A stretch of DNA of 64,000 nucleotides from NCBI GenBank assembly GCA_003956705.1, contig QZCP01000839.1, positions 1 to 64,000 of the forward strand, given 5' to 3'. Position numbers and translations under genes: made by a program. Shown piece by piece: positions 38,416 to 51,351 of the stretch; the first letter of the stretch is position 1, and every line of letters begins with the position of its first letter. The notes beneath the pieces were generated by a model. It was given only the letters and a program-made list of their open reading frames with translations, made no database searches and was not told where the DNA came from. Origin of the DNA: Brevipalpus yothersi (taxonomy: Eukaryota > Arthropoda > Arachnida > Trombidiformes > Tenuipalpidae).

Positions 38416-39546
38416 GATTGAATTGTTTTCCATCATCTTAAGTTGGCCTAACAATCCTAACAATCTACTACCATGAAGAGTTGGGAGAGAGAGAGACAGA
38501 TATGTATTTAAAGAATTGAGTGTAAGACCAATGAATGGGTTGACGAAAGAGAGAGATGGAAAGATATATATTTTTTTTCTCTCTTCATTTCTTCTCCTGC
38601 CATCATCATTCATTGGGAACAGGAAAGTGGACCCTCAAAATCCTCAAAATCCGGTAAATCAAGTGAGTCCAACTAGTGGTGATGATGAATTGAGAGAAAC
38701 TGTACAACTCGTTGACTTTTAAAAAGTAGGGAATAGCAAAAGTAAACTCACCTGGACAATGAAGGATGGTACAGCATGCAGGATCTTCCGGATCAGGAAT
38801 CCTCTTACAATTGCTTTTATCTTGATTGGTATTACTGGTGGATGCTGATGATGGTGAAGAGGTTGAGTCCAATGGTTTATCTTGACATCGAGGCTTACAG
38901 TCGACAGTTGAATTGCTACGGCAAATGCAATTCTGTTGGCAAGAGACGTTGAATCTTTGACCAACTTCATAAATTGTTGCGTTGAAGAAACATCCATCTG
39001 AACGGGCCAGCAATAGAATGATATCCGGAATATTGTGATGAAGATGAAGGAAAAATGATGGAAAGATAAGTAAGAGAGAGCGATAGAAAGAGAAAGAAGT
39101 GTAGAAAAAACAGCAGAAAGCGATTAGAAAAATGAGATATACTCAATAAAGTTTCCAAATAAACAATCAAACATCCGATAATTCATCAATGTTTTATGGT
39201 TTATGGCTCAAAAATTGAAAAGTATCAGCAGTACAAGTACCTTTGGTCTCAACCACAAGTGTTTCATTCATTTCGCCATCTTCAACTTTCACCAAGTATT
39301 TACTGTTTGGCCGAAGATTTTCAATTATCGCCGATCCGGTAGATTGATCTGATGAAAGGCCAATTTTAACTCCTTTCGAGTTCCACGGAATCTTATGGCC
39401 ACTCATCGGCTCAGCATCATCGATCAACAGAAAGTGGTATACCATCGTTTGTGGTGGCATCATATTTAGGGCCAACTTTTTGGGTGCTCGCCATTGTAGC
39501 GATATCGTGTTCACCGTTGTCTTGACCCTTTCGACTAGTAGTTTAT
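31806..39546 (-). CDS. sas: Stranded-at-second (Sas)-like receptor: VWC, FN3, WAP and EGF domains, one membrane span, NPxY tail (5' end missing)
   Basis: Exons 39546-39241, 38997-38752, 37348-34127, 33902-33642, 33437-32301, 32158-31950 and 31859-31806 join in phase into about 1810 residues. Sas is an apical epithelial surface protein of arthropods; in Drosophila it is a ligand for the phosphatase Ptp10D. Domain order as read: FN3; VWC; FN3; VWC; a WAP-type four-disulfide core (CTGLQKCCPTSCGGSVC); an EGF-like module (CETIICGQNAVC to GCQK); two VWC; an FN3-like module; two VWC-type modules; a Ser/His-rich linker; three more VWC-type modules; FN3 repeats; a membrane helix (YYIALMIVGFIAVSTGIGC); and a 50-residue tail with AYDNPTYKTYDDEK, an NPxY adaptor motif. 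The signal peptide exon was not found; the first visible exon needs an upstream partner. The central exon is unusually large, 3222 nt. Confidence 0.88.
33471..33520. repeat. (GAA)n in a sas intron
   Basis: A trinucleotide array inside the 204-nt intron 33438-33641. The intron happens to be open on the minus strand (poly-Ser), which can mislead ORF callers into a continuous exon. The flanking GTAACT donor and CAG acceptor and the domain continuity show it is intronic. Confidence 0.9.
38354..38412. repeat. (GA)n microsatellite in a sas intron
   Basis: About 29 GA units in the intron between the 38752-38997 exon and the large 34127-37348 exon. Confidence 0.97.
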
Positions 39547-39736
39547 CTGGCAAGATGTGAAAAGAAATGAGAAAGACCAAAAAGAAGAGAGGAAGAAAGA
39601 ATAAGAAAAATGCTATCAGTTAAGCGAAAACCAATCAATGGATGGAGGAGAGAAGAGAAAAGAGGAAGGAAAGGAGGAGACTTAAGAAAATTAGATGTGA
39701 AAAAAGGGGTGAAAGAGTATTCAAATAAGCTGAGAG

Positions 39737-39738
<2 letters not shown>

Positions 39739-39787
<49 letters not shown>
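39739..39787. repeat. (GA)n microsatellite
   Basis: About 24 GA units, with shorter GA runs nearby at 39804-39820. Confidence 0.97.
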
Positions 39788-39788
<1 letters not shown>

Positions 39789-39998
39789 CTGTTTGTCAAA
39801 CAAGAGAGAGAGAGAGGGAGAGAGAAATTTCAAACTTCCGCAGCAAGAGAGAGAGGAAGAGGGCAATGAATCGATGGTCAAATATTCAAGGTGATTGAAA
39901 AAGATTTCATGAACGGGTTTGCCAATGGTGTAACATGATAGAAGATTGAAAATCTTAGCGCATGAAATCTCGTGCATATTACTAATTGATGGATTTTT

Positions 39999-40001
<3 letters not shown>

Positions 40002-40029
<28 letters not shown>
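40002..40029. repeat. (GA)n microsatellite
   Basis: About 14 GA units. Confidence 0.95.
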
Positions 40030-41019
40030 TTAATATCATCGAAACCGCATGGCGGTATGTGTGAATGATGATTGAGGTTGAAAAGTCATTCATATCATGG
40101 CAGTTTTAGGAAAATTTGATAATCGGACAAGAATTTTCAGACCAAAATTGCTTGGAAAAGCAAAATCAAGAGCAAAAATTCGTTATAATCTTTCTCTCTC
40201 TCTATCTATCTCGCTTCCCCACCAGTTGATTGCTCTCATCAGACTTTGATCATCAGATGATTTTCATCATGAAGGGAATCCGGTTTCTTCCAAGAACGCT
40301 TCTTCTCTCTATATTTCCCTCTCTCTTATTCTTATTCTCTTTCTCTTTCTTCTCATTATTATAACCATCTTCGTCGTGAAGTTATGCGATCGACGGATGC
40401 ATAATATTATGAATTTCAAGAGAAGAAGAAATTTTTTGTCCGATAAATACTTAAAGGTATCTCTCTCTTCAAAACACACTCACTCACACACATTCCCATA
40501 AGGCAAAGATTTTTTTTGATTCACAGTAGGGTCAGGGTCAGTAACGAAAATCATGCGGATTGCGTCGATCATTCATTGAAAGAGAGAGAGAGAGAGATGA
40601 AAATCTTGAATACTCAAAAGCTGATGAGCTGGGCTCGATCAGTGCTGATGGTGGCCCTGGTTGAAGTTAATCAAAGGGTCTGATATTCGTAAAAGTAAAT
40701 CTTCATCGTTCATCAGATTGATCAGATTGTTATTATTATTTCTTTTTTCTGTATTTATACAAATGTTCAAATGTTTTGGGGTATCTATCTCTTCTCTTCT
40801 CTGCTTCCTCTTTCCTTCTCTTTCCCCTCGATAAACTATCAGATCAACTATCATCATCAAGCAGTCAAGAGATTGTGGTATTTCCAATGATACATGGAGA
40901 CATGGTTGTATTGACGTTTTGAGGAGCACCTCAAATAAGAACTCTGAACTTTCCATCTCCCTCTCCATCTGATTCCTGATGTTCAGATAAATATCAGGTT
41001 GCCAAAAGGGCGAGTGAAT

Positions 41020-41024
<5 letters not shown>

Positions 41025-41063
<39 letters not shown>
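41025..41063. repeat. (GA)n microsatellite
   Basis: About 19 GA units. Confidence 0.95.
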
Positions 41064-41069
<6 letters not shown>

Positions 41070-41450
41070 GAGGCTCTTTAATAGGAAGCGGAATCAGTAT
41101 GCGGCAGCGGAAAAGGTAGAGAGAAAAAGATGTGGTGATGATGATCTTGCTCCCGATCTAAGTAGTAAGAAGACATCACTTTATGAATACTTTTCATTGA
41201 ATGAGTGAAAGTTTCATTACGATAGTTGAAAGTTTTGTGCTGTTTGCTTGAATGGATCCAATGAATAGTGAGTGAATAGTGATCCAACATGCATTGCTTT
41301 GGGAAGAAAACATTGCAAGTCAATCAGGTAGAGAGAAAGAGAGAAAGAGAGAGAGAAAAGAAAGAAGATGATAGTAGTGAAAGAGAGAAAGAGAGTCATA
41401 AATGATGATGAGTATGCTGTTTCTACCGAAAAATATCTCTCTTTAATCAG

Positions 41451-41492
41451 ACATTACAATAGGCTACTCTCGCCCCGAGCAAAGATGTAAAG

Positions 41493-41573
<81 letters not shown>

Positions 41574-41616
41574 NACATTACAATAGGCTACTCTCGCCCC
41601 GAGCAAAGATGTAAAG

Positions 41617-41683
<67 letters not shown>
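41451..41683. repeat. Duplicated unique segment plus (GA)n array around a single N (likely assembly seam)
   Basis: A 45-base unique segment beginning ACATTACAATAGGCTACTCT at 41451 is repeated exactly at 41575. Each copy is followed by AATGAGAG and a long GA array (41496-41573 and 41620-41683), and the first array ends in the window's only N (41574). This is what two unmerged contig ends would give; a real tandem duplication is less likely. Confidence 0.85.
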
Positions 41684-41686
<3 letters not shown>

Positions 41687-43218
41687 AAGGAAGTGAGTCC
41701 AATGGCATGATGAAGATGATATTAAAAGCATGTCACCTATGCACCGGAATGCGTTGATTTTCTCTAGTCTCAATTGCGAGAAAAAAATCGTTTATCGCCC
41801 AGTCAGCACGGCAAGATGCTGACTGATGGAAAGAAAATTTTTTCCTCCTTCTCGGAGTAGATTGAAATATTATCATCAAATAAACAATAACACGAATTAT
41901 GTAATGACGATAAATGGTGAATGTAAAAACTTGCCACTTTTAACTGATTCACATTTTACACTCATCGTGACTGGCTATCTTCTGTCTTTCTCTCTCTCTC
42001 ATTGAAAACTATTATCTTTCTTTCCTGAAAATGATGATAAGCAAGAGAGGGAGAGAGAAAGAGAGAGAGAGACCGAAAAGTTTTTGTGGAGAAAAAATAT
42101 TTCATAATAAACACACTTGAACTATATTAAACAATCAGCACTCATTTGGTTTGGTTTTGGCCCGGTCCACTTCCTACTCATCTCTTTCTGTCTATCTATC
42201 TATCGTTACGGTGGCTGTCGAATAATATGTTCAACTTATGGGCTTCTTTTTGGCTGTATTATTTTTCGTTTCTTTTGTGCTCTATTAAGAGGAGAAGAAG
42301 ATAAAGAAGAGAGAAAAAAGAAGAAGAAGAGGCAATATCAACAAGGAAGCCACGAAATCTGGTCACTACACACACATCATCATCAGCTGATGGCTTGTCA
42401 GTTGGGTAAATCAAAAATGTGCCATATCAACTCGATAAACAACGAGTGATGATCAACTCGATCGTTCGTGTCCAAAGTGTTAAGAGAGTTATAAGAAATG
42501 ATGGCATCTTTCAACCTGTCTATATCAATTTTCGTCCGGTCCATTTGAGTGAGGAAGGGAGAGAGATGATTTTATCACTTATATTGCGTCAATATCATCA
42601 TCATGTCTTATCGTCATCAAAGAGAACTTTTCTCTTTCATTCATCTTCACCACTCGACTGAATATTAATTTTCCCAATTTTTATGTGTTCACGTATGTGT
42701 ATGTGTGTGAACCCAATTAATTTGAAGATTGAGGTGAGAGAGATAGATAGATAAAAAGATAGGTATATAGAAAAGAGAAGAGAAAAAGTAATTCAAACTT
42801 TGAGCTTATGTCTCTCATGAGAAAGGATTGAATTTGGATGAGTTTTCCAGCCTTTTTTCGGTCATGAGTTAGCTTTGAAATGTATTACGTTTGGTTAGAA
42901 AAGAATTAGAGAAATCGAATGAGAGAAAGAAAAAAAAAGAAAGGAAGAGAGAGATAGGTATTTTGATTCATTCAATATAATATAACCCGGGAAAAGAGAC
43001 TAAGAAGATTATATTAGGGCCTTCGTCAACACATGATGAAGTCGAAAACAGTATGAGATATAGAATAAGAATGAGGATGACGATGAAGAGTATAAGAGTA
43101 GAAGAAGAGGGTAGAAAGAGGTGGTAGAGGTGGGAGGAGGAGAGGAAAATCAGATGAATTGATGAAAAAAACCACAATAATGATGAGTTTAGAGTCACAA
43201 CTTTTTCTTATACTGAAT

Positions 43219-43242
43219 CACACACACACACACACACACACA
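43219..43242. repeat. (CA)n microsatellite
   Basis: About 12 CA units. On the minus strand a GTGAGT follows an open stretch just above it, so the array could sit at the start of an intron. Confidence 0.9.
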
Positions 43243-45013
43243 ACTCACAGGCACTGTAACAGCATTAGTACGGCTCAATAAAAGCGACCTGATTATATCA
43301 CTCGCTGGCAGCCAAGCGAAATATTCCATCCAAGATGCCGATAGGATGTACTCATGTCTTTTCAGAATAGTAGCTCTTGGAATGACTGTTAAGTTCATTC
43401 ATATCTATTCACTTCGATCAATGTCACTTCATTCAAGGATAAAGATGAAGCTTTCACACAAGTCAACATGCATCCGCATCTTCTCAGTCCGTGTCTTGTG
43501 TCTCTCTACTCTTCTCTCTCATAAGAATATCAATTATTTAACTTGGAACAGAGAAAATTAAATTAACTACAAGAAAAAAAAGTTTTGTGATGGGAGAGAA
43601 TATTTTTCCAGATGACTTGATTGTATAAGAATGATACATTATTTTACCTCTCTGATGTAAAAAATTGAACTCTTTCTCTTCAACTTATGGGATAGTTTTC
43701 GATACACATTTGACTGCTGCTAGATAATATTGGATTGATTATAGTTTGAAGAATGTTCTTTTCCATTAAGATATTGGGTCTATAAAAAATCCTTAATTCT
43801 TCCACTTCTCATGATAAACTTTAACATCGTTTCTTGTGGCACTTGATCCCGTTGTTTTGAGTCCGTTATTCAAAAGTTACATGTTCGATAAGGAATGAGG
43901 CGAAACTTTTCTTCTTGTTTCATCTTTTTATCCACAAAACCTCTCTCTTTCTCTCAAGTGCTTGATTCAAGATTCCAATCATCATCTGGATGCTAATCAG
44001 ATAATCAGGGAAAAGAATGGCCTCCAAATCAGCGTCTCTCCATTATGTTCTAATCATGAATCATCTTCACCCACACCTACGCTCGAGCCAGAAATGGAGA
44101 CATTTTAAATTCTACTGCACAAAAAACTATCAGATATCAGGTTCCAATGTTAAGAAGAAGAAGTAGATAAACAAGTAGAAAAAAGCTTCTTATATTCGTA
44201 ATCTTTTCCACGAATTTATAGTCCAAACGTTCTCAAAACAGGAACATTCTTCAGATACATTATTATGATTATGATGGAGTGAAGTTTCTTCTTCTGTCAA
44301 AAATTGATCAAACAGGGCAGCGAATAAGTTTTTTTTTCTTTCTCTTTCTCTTTTGCCAAAGAAACTCAAACAATCACAATGTAAGGATAGGCATTTATTA
44401 CTGAATTTGGGAAGAAGAATGATGATGAAATATTTCGATAAGCTCTTGATAGAGAGAGAGAGAGTAAAGTTTGTTATGCTTTTGAATACTTGAACGAAAA
44501 TATTTTCTCTCTCTTCTCAAATCTTCTTTTACAAAGCTAATTCAACGGTTTCCTGAGAGAAAAAAAGAAAATCTTTACAGATTGTATAATATTCAGTTGT
44601 GATCATGAATGAACCTTCTACTTTTGATAAACTGTTGTTGCTCTGAGGTGTAAGTGGAATATTATTTAAATAATTGAGGAACAAACAGAATATGCATTGT
44701 GTTACCCTGAAAGATGTTCCGAGCACACACACACGTACATACATACATACACATCAATTCAACCCCATTTCTCAGACTCCACACATACTGATATAAGCGA
44801 CGATCGAAAATTGTTTCCCGCATTCTTCTATCCTTGATGAGAGAGTACGAACGAACGTACCAAACTACCAACGAAATTCTCTCACAAATCGAATAAGAAG
44901 CAAACTTTTAGTAAAACTTATCATCATCATTTTATGGACATAACACGTTCCTCTTCTCATACATGTACATTTGATAAAAAAGAATAATAATAATAAGAAA
45001 ATACTGCATGTAA

Positions 45014-45054
45014 GAGAGAGAGAGAGAGAGAGTGAGTGAGTGAGTTGATTTGAT
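45014..45054. repeat. (GA)n, (GAGT)n and TGATT microsatellite cluster
   Basis: GA units pass into GAGTGAGTGAGT and then TTGATTTGATTTGATT without a break. Confidence 0.85.
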
Positions 45055-46591
45055 TTGATTATAATTCTTCCCAAAGCTTCTTGAACAATGGAATTAAATG
45101 TTGTTTAAATATATAAGTTAATCTGATGGTGGAGAGAGCGACTTTGACCATCAAAAAGAATTGAGAAGGACTTTTGGCGCACTTCACTCGACGATTGTCG
45201 CATGGAAGAGGATGGAAAAAGATAGAGAAGAAGAAGAAGAAGGAGGAGGAGGAGGAGGAGAGGTTAGTAAACTTATTGAAAGGCCATCCAGTTTTCACGA
45301 TGATGAAGAATAATAAGAATAAGAAAGAGAAACATCTCAATTGATATGTTTAAAGCGGTCGATTCTTCTTATGCTTGTTTGGCTCGATTCACTCAAACTA
45401 ATTGGTCCATCGAGTTGAAGTCGAATTGTCAATCAGAATGCACAAGCATACACACACATCACATACATGTATACGATGGGTATGGAAAGTATTTTTGGGG
45501 ACTTGATCCACTTGATCTGTCGATAATCAACCGAAATAAACAGTTCACAGTTCAAGTGTTTGGACACTTTCGATCACGGATAGAAGAATAAAGGACAAAA
45601 GAAAATAAGAAAAAGAGAGAGAAAAACTCGTTTCATGTGATGTTCATCGTTTATATAAACAGTATAAACAGTATATATATATATCTATATATTTGTGAAT
45701 GAATGGATGAAGAAAAGAAAAACAGGACGGATGAGCTACTTTGCGTTAGTTTTGTGGGCCATTTTTCTGGCTATTCCAAGAATTTAAGAGATCTTTAATT
45801 TGGGCTCCAATATTTCTACCACCGCTGGTTTAGATAGATAGATAGATAGATAGAGGGGGGAGAGAGAGAGCGAGAATGTCCAACTTTGTATCACTAATTG
45901 AGCTTTTCATCAATGAATCGTTCAGTAGAAAAGTACATAACCGCTCCAGGCAAGATGAACAATTTGGTTAAAATCAGTATGCAATTGGATTGGCAGAATC
46001 AAAATTTGTTTCATTGAAGTAATCAAAAAAATCACTATATAAAAGCCCATGAATATTGAGAGAGTTAAGATAGATGAAGAAAGAGAGAGAAAATCATTTC
46101 TGAGCTCTCTTTTCATGATTCTTTCTTATGTTTCGTGCATGAATCATTATTCATTGGCTAGTACTTTGGCAGAACTGGGCCAATAATGGTGATGATGTTC
46201 ATGATTTCATTTCATTTCTTCATCCGTTGAACAAGCTTACTCTCCATCATCAACTGGACCAAGTACCACATTGGGTCAAGAAACATAAAAATTTTTAACA
46301 ACCTTAACAATGGCCCAAAACATCGGAAAAAATGATTGGCCTGTTCTTCTCTCTCTCTCTCATCTCTTTCTGTGGACCACTTGATGTGATAGTGAGGAAA
46401 TAGGACCGCAGCCCACTCGCCCTTAATAGTAGACTGGTTCATCATCATGTATTACTAGCTCATGAGATTAAGCTGGTGGTAATTGCAATAGGAGAAAGAG
46501 AATGATCGAAAAAACTGTATTGACAATCGTTCACCGTCGTTATGAGTGTGAGAGAGCAAAGACGATAGCGATCAATCGTATTTTTGAAGTT

Positions 46592-46595
<4 letters not shown>

Positions 46596-46656
<61 letters not shown>
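46596..46656. repeat. (TC)n microsatellite
   Basis: About 30 TC units. From here to 49.4 kb the arrays run TC on the + strand, opposite to those at 38-45 kb. Confidence 0.97.
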
Positions 46657-46657
<1 letters not shown>

Positions 46658-47272
46658 GGCTCATCAAGATCAATCGTTGAAAAGTTCGAGAGTAGAAAAT
46701 GAGAGCTTTTTTCTCAAGCAACTTTCTCCAAGACAAACCATGTAATCAGATTAGGTCCTACGTTCATGAATCTTGCTGAGCCGAAAAGATGGAGAAGAAG
46801 AGAGAGGCTGAGAGGCTGAGAGAGAGAGGATAATTGAGGAGCCAAGACAGATTCTTCTTCGCTCTACTTGATTGCACTGTTCAATTTTCGGGGGGCTTAG
46901 GGGGAGGTTGAGTAGAGAGAGGGGGGATAAGACCGATGGTCTCTCCTCCTCAGATCCTAAGACCAATGTTATTGAGTCAATGTTGGCGGCAAGAATTTTC
47001 TTTATTATACGTTCGCCCATGCGGGAGAGAAAGAGAAGGTAAAGAGAAGGTAAAGAGAAGAAGTATACAAGTTGAAGCAAAAAAAATCCGCCTCCCGAAC
47101 TGGTTTCACATAGAACCAGAACTTTGGTTCAGAACTTTTCTCTATGGTGTGTACGTATGTATGTATGTGTGTGTCTATGAATGTGAGAGCCTCTGATCTA
47201 TGGCCTCAATACTAAATCCAGTGAATAGGTAACCCTCATTCCTATGTGAGCCCTCTCACTTACTCTTACTCT

Positions 47273-47274
<2 letters not shown>

Positions 47275-47341
<67 letters not shown>
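47275..47341. repeat. (TC)n microsatellite
   Basis: About 33 TC units, flanked by TTACTC repeats on the left and TTCC units on the right. Confidence 0.97.
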
Positions 47342-47346
<5 letters not shown>

Positions 47347-47885
47347 CTTCCTTCCTTCGTGCGTTGGCGAGTTTCTCTCTCTTTAAGGCTCATCGGTGGC
47401 CAGAATAGTGAAAGAAGAGAGAGAGAGAAAGAAAGGCGACCCACCACTGACTGTGGCCTTGTTGAACGGTAGAGGAATGGTCCATCGGCAATGCTATAGC
47501 CATTGCGTGTCCATTTTGGCCTGGACAAACAGTGTATACATATCTGCATGTACATAAAAAGTGTGTAGATGTGTACTATTTGGCCATCGGACAGCGGCTA
47601 GTGGCCCGAATGATGGATTACGAATGGCTGCCCAGTGCAATCATTTCCAATCACGAATGGATGTGGATGATAATCATCATCACAATTCATGGAGGCGGCC
47701 CTCTAAAACCTTCCAAAAATGTGCGCCTCTCTCACAAGCGTAATAAGAGCTGTCCGTTTGACTTAGAAAAGTGATGCAGATGAATGGAAATATGCTCCCC
47801 ATCAGGCAGAAAGAGTAGCTTTAAAGATTGACTTGCCGGTTGCTTTCACTGCCAATCCCCTTGAATATTCCATCTCATCAAGATG

Positions 47886-47951
<66 letters not shown>
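47886..47951. repeat. (TC)n microsatellite
   Basis: About 33 TC units. Confidence 0.97.
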
Positions 47952-47954
<3 letters not shown>

Positions 47955-48333
47955 TGATGCTAACTTATCCATTTTCCGTTGGCTATACATTTCATTGGTA
48001 TAATTTTTTTCTAGTTAGCTCCACTTTTCAATTCTATTCACTCAATTTTTTCATGCAAATCAAGTGAGGCTGGGCCATAGGTACTGGCCTATTTTTGACA
48101 CTCTAATACAAGTTTTGCACTATAATTACATGGAAAAATAAGAAAAAGATGGAATACAGATTTTTTTCTCTCTCTTCCTTGTAAGAATCACAGTGAAAAA
48201 TGATCCATTTATCCGAAGAAAGAGAGAGAGAGAGGGAGCAAGCAAAGAAGAGCAAAGACTAATGTGCCTCAGGCGACTCGTTGTTACCTGCTCTTTTTTC
48301 AGGTAGTTCTTCCAGAAGGACGTGATGAGATTG

Positions 48334-48368
<35 letters not shown>

Positions 48369-49309
48369 ATGCTCCTTTTGTACCATAATATATATATTTC
48401 AATTGATGATCAAAAGTTTGCACAAAGTAAAGGAAGATAGATGCAAAGAAAGTTGGTTTTTGAGAAGCATGAATAAAGATAATCTGAAAGAGGGCATCAA
48501 CAAAGCGATTTTTTCTCCTTTCTCGAGCAAACTTATACACACTATCTGACCAAAGATTATCGCCCAAGCTTTCTTAAATAAAATCGATGTTCTGGAGGCC
48601 CAAAATAATCCTTCTAATGTGTATATCGCTTCTCTCTCCGAGCCTCATCATTTCATCTCTCTTCCTCTCATTCTCTTCTACTCTTCTACTTTTCTCCTCT
48701 CTCTTCTCCAATCATTGGAATATCTTAGCTATTGTTATACACGCTGATTAAGTGTAGTATCGTTACAATGAAAAAGAGAGCCAGTCAGTATAACGTTCAA
48801 CGAAAGCTCACTTCGGACACGAATTTATCCTTCCAAAAAGGCTGCCCGCCACCCCAAACCTCCTCCACCACTGAATAGCTTGATTCAATGATCGTGAGAT
48901 CATCATTACCATCTCATTTTCTTCTTCATCTCTCTTCTCTCTTTCTCTTTCTCGCTCTCCATGTGAGAGACTGGAACCATACTCAAAAATAGACATCGTG
49001 TGAGTATCAGGTTGATGATCATCTCTTTTTGCTTCTTCTTCTTCATCTTTCTCAGTCCCGATTCTCGTTTTTATTCCTCTCTCTTTCTCTCTCACCTCAA
49101 CAGTCTAGTGGGCCAAGCCCATCGATTTATTTCCCTTCTCCATCTCTTTCTTCTCAATGCTTGGAAAAAAAGAATAAAGAGCAAGGAAGATGAGGAGAAA
49201 GAGAGAACATGTCTTCCCCATGAACTTGCTCAGGTATTCTAGGCCCAATTCATCAATTATTGCCCACTTCTCTTTGCAACACTTTTTCTACTTTCTTGAT
49301 ACGTTTTTT

Positions 49310-49310
<1 letters not shown>

Positions 49311-49360
<50 letters not shown>
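49311..49360. repeat. (CT)n microsatellite
   Basis: 25 CT units, with shorter TC runs near 48338-48364 and 49434-49448. Confidence 0.97.
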
Positions 49361-49363
<3 letters not shown>

Positions 49364-50698
49364 ATCAATCATTTTGATGTTGAGGTTCCTCTGAAGAACA
49401 TAGCATCTAGATTTCAACTACTGATTTTTTTGCTCTCTCTCTCTCTCCTCTAACTTTACTTTGAAGAGGTACCTTTGAACAGGTTCCTTGTCCTGTTGAA
49501 CATCACAAAAATTGTGTATCATCATTTTGTTTTCAGTTATAAAAAGAATCAAGAGAAGAAGAGCGAAAAAGAAAGAGAAAGACAAACGATAAGAAACCGA
49601 CTATATATACAACAACATACCTCCATTGTTGGGTACAAAAAGTACAAAGATGAAGATGATAAGTGCTGGAAGTAATTTTGTCAACTTGATCATGATTATG
49701 ATGATGATGTAGATGATGAGAGAGAGAGAGAGGGAAAATTTTTAAATGAGTTGAAGTGTTGATGTTATATATAGAAGTGCTAAATTGAATCAGACGGCAA
49801 ATGAGATGCCCACGATGAACACTAATTAATCCGTAAAGTGTGGACGAAAAAAAAATTCCTCTGAAAACTGTCAACTACACTGGTTGTGTGTACACCACAA
49901 CAGTTCGAAACCAAGATGCCCGCAAAAAAATGTATTCCAAAGTAGCTATTAAAACGTACGAAAATCACTTAACAGGTGAATAAAGATTCATTTCTGTCAG
50001 GATTGTCTCCGATGACCAACCAACATAGATGTCAGTCGTCAGTACAATCAGTCCACGATAAGTACGGAAGTATCATGTAAGAAGAAAAAAATTAATCACA
50101 GATTAAATCAGCACGATAAAAGTGGACGATATCAATGATCGGCGAACAAGTACAAACAATCACAAAAGTTGGAACCGCTCGCACAGTTGTTGTGAGCTGC
50201 TTGTTCAAAAACTGCCGAAAATTCTTCTTCCAAACTCACTACTTGAACCTCTCTCTTTCATCGGGCGCAAAACTTGTGGAATCCAAAATCTTTGTTCTGG
50301 CAGGTAGAAAAGTTTGAGAATGGCATGCCGACCGGGTAGACATTCGCTCCTCCTCACCCACTTGTGTACCATTCATGAACGTCCCGCCATCTGAACTTTG
50401 GATTCCAAGGAATTGGCCCATCTGACGATCGGCCAGTTGGGTGAGATTTTCTCTTTTGGGGCTTTTTTTTCATTTATTCACCTTATCGTGTGGGTTGAAT
50501 GGAGAGAGAGAGAGAAAATTTTCTTCACTTAATTGACCGATCATTTGATTGGAGAGGAAAAAAGAGTGTGTTCAGATAATTCGACATTTCCTGAATTGAA
50601 AAGAAAGAAGGAAGATAATTTTTTTCTTCATGAGAGATAGAATTCCAAACAGTGTACAGTATATGTATTCACTTATGGTGATGTGTATAAAGAAGAGT

Positions 50699-51129
50699 AG
50701 CCATTCCGGCCCTCATCTCAAAAAATTTCAAAATTATCTATTCTTATCTAACTTCTGATAAGAAACACAATAGCGGAGCTTTCAACCCGCTAGCTCTTTT
50801 CGTTTTCGAGATATGGGAGCTTATCTCTCACTACTTTATTGGACTCTTGGAAAATCTCAACCTCATCCGATTTTCATGAGACTTGATTTCTCGATAGCTG
50901 ATATCATTCAGCGAACTCTTATAATAATAAAGGTGAGATTTGATCATCTATTGGAGGGAAAATGGAGGAAAACCTTAGGAGCTCCAGTTTTGACCTTCAA
51001 ATGACTATATCTCTGGAGCGAGGAATGAGCCCATCGCCAAACTCACTCAATTTGATGAACACTTGGTGATGAGTCATGTCATGAAGTTTCAGTTCTCTAT
51101 CGATGGAATTTCAAAAGTTATCAGGAATA
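50699..51129. repeat. Left terminal inverted repeat of the transposon
   Basis: Bases 50912-51129 match the reverse complement of 55041-55258 with a single difference that I can find (GGAGCGAGG against GGAGCAAGG). From 50912 outward the match falls to patchy similarity, still visible at the end as a shared CGGCCCT string. Confidence 0.9.
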
Positions 51130-51351
51130 AACTATCATTTGCCTGAGCTCACAAGCCGTGAGAGAATGCCATTGCCCAGTTAGCGCTATCCAGTCAGCAC
51201 CACGTGGAGGATGGGTTGGACTTTGCTGACCACCAATCTATGTCTGATCTGTATCATCCATAGATTGGGATTCAAAACCAAGCACAGCAGAAGCTTAGCT
51301 CAGATTCCGAATCATTTTAGAAAAATCAAGCGAGCATCATCATCATAAAGA

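Larger units (their letters stand above)
39547..50698. other. Gene-poor, microsatellite-filled stretch, probably 5' intron(s) of the sas-like gene
   Basis: The first visible sas exon at 39546 begins in phase 1 after an acceptor, so transcription must start at higher coordinates. In these 11 kb I find no exon with a signal peptide or a cysteine-rich domain, only GA/TC, CA, GATA and TATA-type arrays and low-complexity frames. Slightly richer islands lie at 43243-43400, 47390-47770 and 50110-50460. They are open in several frames but match nothing I know. The 5' end of sas may lie beyond the transposon or beyond the window. Confidence 0.45.

Noticed and set aside
43195..43398. Minus-strand frame ending at GTGAGT as a 5' exon of the sas-like gene
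   Set aside because: The frame ends in phase 0, but the next sas exon needs phase 1; the phase-1 frame has a stop shortly before the donor.
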